Source: Mesorhizobium sp. LSHC420B00
GTDB taxonomy: Bacteria; Pseudomonadota; Alphaproteobacteria; Rhizobiales; Rhizobiaceae
Assembly: GCF_000503055.1 (NCBI RefSeq)
Contig: NZ_AYVY01000036.1
Coordinates: 45,512-79,162, forward strand
Direction: 5' to 3'
Length of the DNA: 33,651 nucleotides
Position numbers and translations under genes: made by a program. Shown here piece after piece: positions 31,111 through 33,651 of this stretch (positions within the stretch are counted from its first letter, which is position 1; every line of letters starts with the position of its first letter). The notes beneath the pieces were generated by a model. That model was not told the DNA's origin and made no database searches. It saw only the letters and a program-made list of their open reading frames with translations.

Positions 31111-32274
31111 CTACGCCGCCAGCGCCGTCTCCGCCAGCTTCACCCAATAGCTCATGCCGTGCGGGATGACCTCGTCGTTGAAGTCGTAGGCCGGGTTGTG
31201 CAGGCCGGCGGTATCGCCATTGCCGATGAAGATGAAGGCGCCCGGCCGCGCTTCCAGCATGTAGGAGAAATCCTCGCCGCCCATCACCGGCTGGATGGCG
31301 CGGTGCACATGGCTGTCGCCGGCGACGTCGGCCGCGATGTCGCTGGCAAAGACCGTCTCTTCCGGATGGTTGAAGGTGACGGGGTAGTTGGCATTGTAAT
31401 CAACCTCGATTGTCGCGCCGAAGGCAGCGCCCACGCCTTGGCAAAGCGCGCGGATGCGCTCTTCAGCCTTCCTGGCGACCTCCTTCTTCAGCGTGCGTAC
31501 GGTGCCGGCGATCTCGGCGCTCTCGGGAATGATGTTATAGGCGTCGCCGGCATGGAATTTCGTCACCGAGACGACCACCGCCTCGACCGGATCGGTGCTG
31601 CGCGAGGCGATCGTCTGCAATGCGCCGACAAGCTGGCTGGTGATGACGATCGGATCGATGGTGCCGTGCGGCATCGCCGCGTGGCCGCCCCGGCCCTTGA
31701 CGGTGATGGTGAATTCGGCGGTCGCCGCCATGATCGGACCCGGCCTGATGGCGAACTGGCCGACCGGCAGGCCCGGCATGTTGTGCATGCCGAACACCTT
31801 GGAGATGCCGAAGCGCTCCATCATGCCGTCCTTGACCATCTCGTTGCCGCCGCCGCCGCCCTCTTCGGCCGGCTGGAAGATAACCGCGACGGAGCCGGCG
31901 AAATTGCGTGTTTCGGCGAGGTATTTGGCGGCACCCAAAAGCATCGCGGTGTGGCCGTCATGACCGCAAGCGTGCATCTTGCCCGGGACGGTCGAGGCAT
32001 AGGATTTGCCGCTGAACTCGTTGAGCGGCAGGGCGTCCATGTCGGCGCGCAGGCCGATCGTCGAGCCTTCGCCGTGGCGGCCGCGGATGATGCCGACGAC
32101 GCCGGTCTTGCCCAAACCCGTCACGATGTCGTCGCAGCCGAAAGCCTTCAGCTTCTCGGTGACGAAGGCGGCGGTCTTGAAGACGTCGAAATTCAGCTCC
32201 GGCGTCTGATGCAAATGGCGGCGCCAGCCGGCCACCTCATCCTGCATTTCGGCGGCTCGGTTCAGGATCGGCAT
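31111..32274 (-). CDS. M20 family amidohydrolase (hippurate hydrolase / N-acyl amino acid amidohydrolase-like)
   Basis: A 387-residue zinc-dependent amidohydrolase. It opens RRHLHQTPELNFDVFKTAAF (18-37), has LRADMDALPL (75-84), the metal-binding HACGHDGH (101-108), FQPAEEGGGGG with the catalytic Glu pair (133-143), GRGGHAAMPHGTIDP in the dimerisation domain, and GGEDFSYML near the end. This is the M20D group, which releases amino acids from N-acyl or N-aroyl derivatives (HipO/AmaA-like). ATG 32274 is the start, although the frame is open to 32400; the extension is repeat-derived and not conserved-looking. The long leader contains the GCTGCT repeats. Likely cytoplasmic. Substrate unknown. Confidence 0.9.
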   Translation of the reverse strand: MPILNRAAEMQDEVAGWRRHLHQTPELNFDVFKTAAFVTEKLKAFGCDDIVTGLGKTGVVGIIRGRHGEGSTIGLRADMDALPLNEFSGKSYASTVPGKMHACGHDGHTAMLLGAAKYLAETRNFAGSVAVIFQPAEEGGGGGNEMVKDGMMERFGISKVFGMHNMPGLPVGQFAIRPGPIMAATAEFTITVKGRGGHAAMPHGTIDPIVITSQLVGALQTIASRSTDPVEAVVVSVTKFHAGDAYNIIPESAEIAGTVRTLKKEVARKAEERIRALCQGVGAAFGATIEVDYNANYPVTFNHPEETVFASDIAADVAGDSHVHRAIQPVMGGEDFSYMLEARPGAFIFIGNGDTAGLHNPAYDFNDEVIPHGMSYWVKLAETALAA

Positions 32275-32314
32275 GATGGTTCCATTTCGCTGTTGGAGCA
32301 GGCGGTCTTGACCT

Positions 32315-32377
32315 GCTGCTGTGCAATTGTGCCTGCTGCCCTGCAACCATGCACGCTGCTTTGCATTGTGCTGCTGC
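32315..32377 (-). repeat. Two near-identical GCTGCT-TGCA-TTGTG-CTGCTGC repeats before the amidohydrolase
   Basis: Copy one spans 32315-32339 and copy two 32355-32377, start to start 40 bases apart (about four helical turns). Both share GCTGCT, TGCA, TTGTG and TGCTGC in the same order, differing by two single-base gaps. They sit 41-103 bases upstream of the amidohydrolase ATG, in its promoter or leader, and may be operator copies. Confidence 0.5.
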
Positions 32378-32541
32378 TTCCACATTGTGATCGGCAGCAC
32401 TTTGCCATGTTGACGTCACATAGAGTAAATAGCACCGCGACTGTGGTCCGGGAACAGAGAGCCGGACCATTATCCTGGCGATCGTGTAACGAAATCTTAC
32501 GGAGCCAGGGGCGACTGCGGCAAGAGGCTATTTCGGTTTTC

Positions 32542-33651
32542 ATGATGCGCTATAGGCATTTCCTCAAACTGTTGGTGGCGGGCGCGGTGGTGCTTGCGGC
32601 GCTGGCCGGGCCTGCCTTGGCCAATCCGACCATCCTGTTCGACCTGAACAGCGGCAAGATCCTGCAGCATCAGGAGGCGTTCAGGCGCTGGTACCCGGCA
32701 TCGCTGACCAAGCTGATGACCGCCTATGTGGCGTTTCGTGCGATTGCCGCGGGCGAGGTCCAGCTCGATTCGCCGATCAAGGTGACGAAACATTCCGCCG
32801 GCGAGCCGCCGAGCAAGATGGGCTTCAAGCCGGGTTCGGTGATGCGGCTGGACAATGCGCTGAAGATGATGCTGGTCAAATCGGCCAACGATATCGCCAT
32901 GGCGGTCGGCGAGAATATCGGCGGTTCGCAAGCGGCCTTTGCCGAACGCATGAATGCGGAGGCGCGGAGGCTCGGCATGAGCGGGTCCCATTTCGTCAAT
33001 CCGAACGGGCTCTATTCGCCGGACCAGTATACGACAGCGCGCGATCTCGCTTTGCTGGTGATGGCGATCCGCAAGGAATTTCCGCAATATGCCCCCTGGT
33101 TCTCGATCGAAGGCCTTGCCGTCGGCAAGAAGGCGATCTCCAACTACAACCTCCTGATCGGCCGCTATCCGGGTGCCGACGGCATGAAGACCGGTTTCGT
33201 CTGCTCGTCCGGTTTCAACATGATCGGCTCGGCTACCCGCAACGGCCGCACCCTGGTCGCCGTGGTGCTCGGCGAGCAATCGGCCGTCACCCGCGCCGAG
33301 GCGGCGGCAAAACTGCTCGACCAGGGCTTTGCAACCCCGGCCCCGAGTTGGCTGACGGTCGCAGCGCTGCCTGCCTATGGCGACACCATGTCGGCCAACG
33401 ACATGAACGACGAGATCTGCAAGAAGAAGCCGGTCGAGGAGCAGTCGGAAGCCGCACCCGCCGTCGGCGACAAGGGCAAGGACGTGCCGAAATCGCCCTA
33501 TCAGGAAAAGCTCGACCATGTGCCGACGCTGATCGCCGTCGGCCTCGGCGGCGCCACGGGGCCGAAGCCGAAGGCGATGCTCGATGCCTCCGGGCAGGAA
33601 TATGCCGACGTGCCGCTGCCGACATGGCGGCCGGACCGGGCGCCGCCGGCC
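32542..33651 (+). CDS. D-alanyl-D-alanine carboxypeptidase (S11, penicillin-binding protein), partial at window end
   Basis: 370 codons are visible and the gene runs off the right edge with no stop. The Sec signal peptide is FLKLLVAGAVVLAALAGPAL. The penicilloyl-serine transferase motifs are all present: SLTK with the nucleophile Ser54 and Lys57, SAN at 114-116, and KTG at 216-218 in GADGMKTGFV. Such enzymes trim the terminal D-Ala of peptidoglycan pentapeptides in the periplasm. After the KTG domain a linker of low complexity begins (KKKPVEEQSEAAPA), so a C-terminal extension or membrane anchor lies beyond the window. ATG 32542 and ATG 32545 are both possible. Ordinary conserved chromosomal gene, supporting the view that the right side is core DNA. 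Confidence 0.92.
   Translation, partial: MMRYRHFLKLLVAGAVVLAALAGPALANPTILFDLNSGKILQHQEAFRRWYPASLTKLMTAYVAFRAIAAGEVQLDSPIKVTKHSAGEPPSKMGFKPGSVMRLDNALKMMLVKSANDIAMAVGENIGGSQAAFAERMNAEARRLGMSGSHFVNPNGLYSPDQYTTARDLALLVMAIRKEFPQYAPWFSIEGLAVGKKAISNYNLLIGRYPGADGMKTGFVCSSGFNMIGSATRNGRTLVAVVLGEQSAVTRAEAAAKLLDQGFATPAPSWLTVAALPAYGDTMSANDMNDEICKKKPVEEQSEAAPAVGDKGKDVPKSPYQEKLDHVPTLIAVGLGGATGPKPKAMLDASGQEYADVPLPTWRPDRAPPA

Noticed and set aside
32497..33519. 340-codon minus-strand open frame at the right edge
   Set aside because: It is antisense to the D-Ala-D-Ala carboxypeptidase, which has SxxK, SxN and KTG motifs in the plus frame.

Overview
The window looks like chromosomal DNA from a Mesorhizobium-like alphaproteobacterium (Rhizobiales). 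The support is high GC, dense ATGA-coupled operons, a wealth of branched-chain-type ABC transporters and GntR/LysR/TetR/HxlR regulators, class III cyclase-TPR proteins, and several small proteins of rhizobial character. This is inference from gene content; no species call is possible.

Bases 1-26465 read as accessory DNA with signs of past mobility, and 26466 onward as steadier chromosome. The left edge holds abutting remnants of an IS110-type and an IS91-type transposase (1-346). Next comes the most striking part: a large winged-helix/NTPase/TPR regulator (766-3621, minus) faces a seven-gene plus-strand run (3848-10425). That run encodes two exported EHN-type epoxide hydrolase-like enzymes, an exported DUF6130-type protein, a VOC (glyoxalase-fold) protein, a membrane-anchored or exported thioredoxin-like protein, a Tat-exported alpha/beta hydrolase and an Ohr/OsmC-like protein. 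Both redox-type proteins lack one of the two cysteines usual in their families. The set may be an exported epoxide/halide or reactive-electrophile detoxification cassette. Its substrate cannot be read from sequence.

A class III adenylate cyclase-TPR gene follows (10791-12723, minus), broken by one extra base in a GGG run. A complete minus-strand operon for uptake and racemisation of a hydantoin- or allantoin-like compound comes next (13356-19546): substrate-binding protein, two permeases, two ATPases, an Asp/Glu-hydantoin racemase and a GntR regulator. A shared TGTCAACAA motif lies before the first gene and before the regulator, suggesting feedback control.

19700-26465 is a gene graveyard with a few intact genes. 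Remnants are DUF4143 ATPase, DHFR-like, DedA, an unrecognised frameshifted gene, a C-terminally cut carboxymuconolactone decarboxylase-like gene and the tail of a DUF3363 conjugative relaxase. Intact genes are pcm, a 39-aa membrane protein, a 145-aa protein of unknown function and a LysR regulator. The region ends in about 770 gene-free bases with 12-bp direct repeats, an inverted copy and an 18-bp palindrome, right against the 3' end of tRNA-Arg(CCU). That is the classic place for the end of an integrated island, although no integrase is visible.

To the right of the tRNA lie an HxlR regulator, a palindromic repeat element, a DUF1330 gene, an exported protein with a good terminator, and a TetR regulator under a 36-bp palindrome that is translationally coupled to a fourth exported epoxide hydrolase-like enzyme. 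Two small proteins, an M20 amidohydrolase and the start of a D-Ala-D-Ala carboxypeptidase, which runs off the window, follow.
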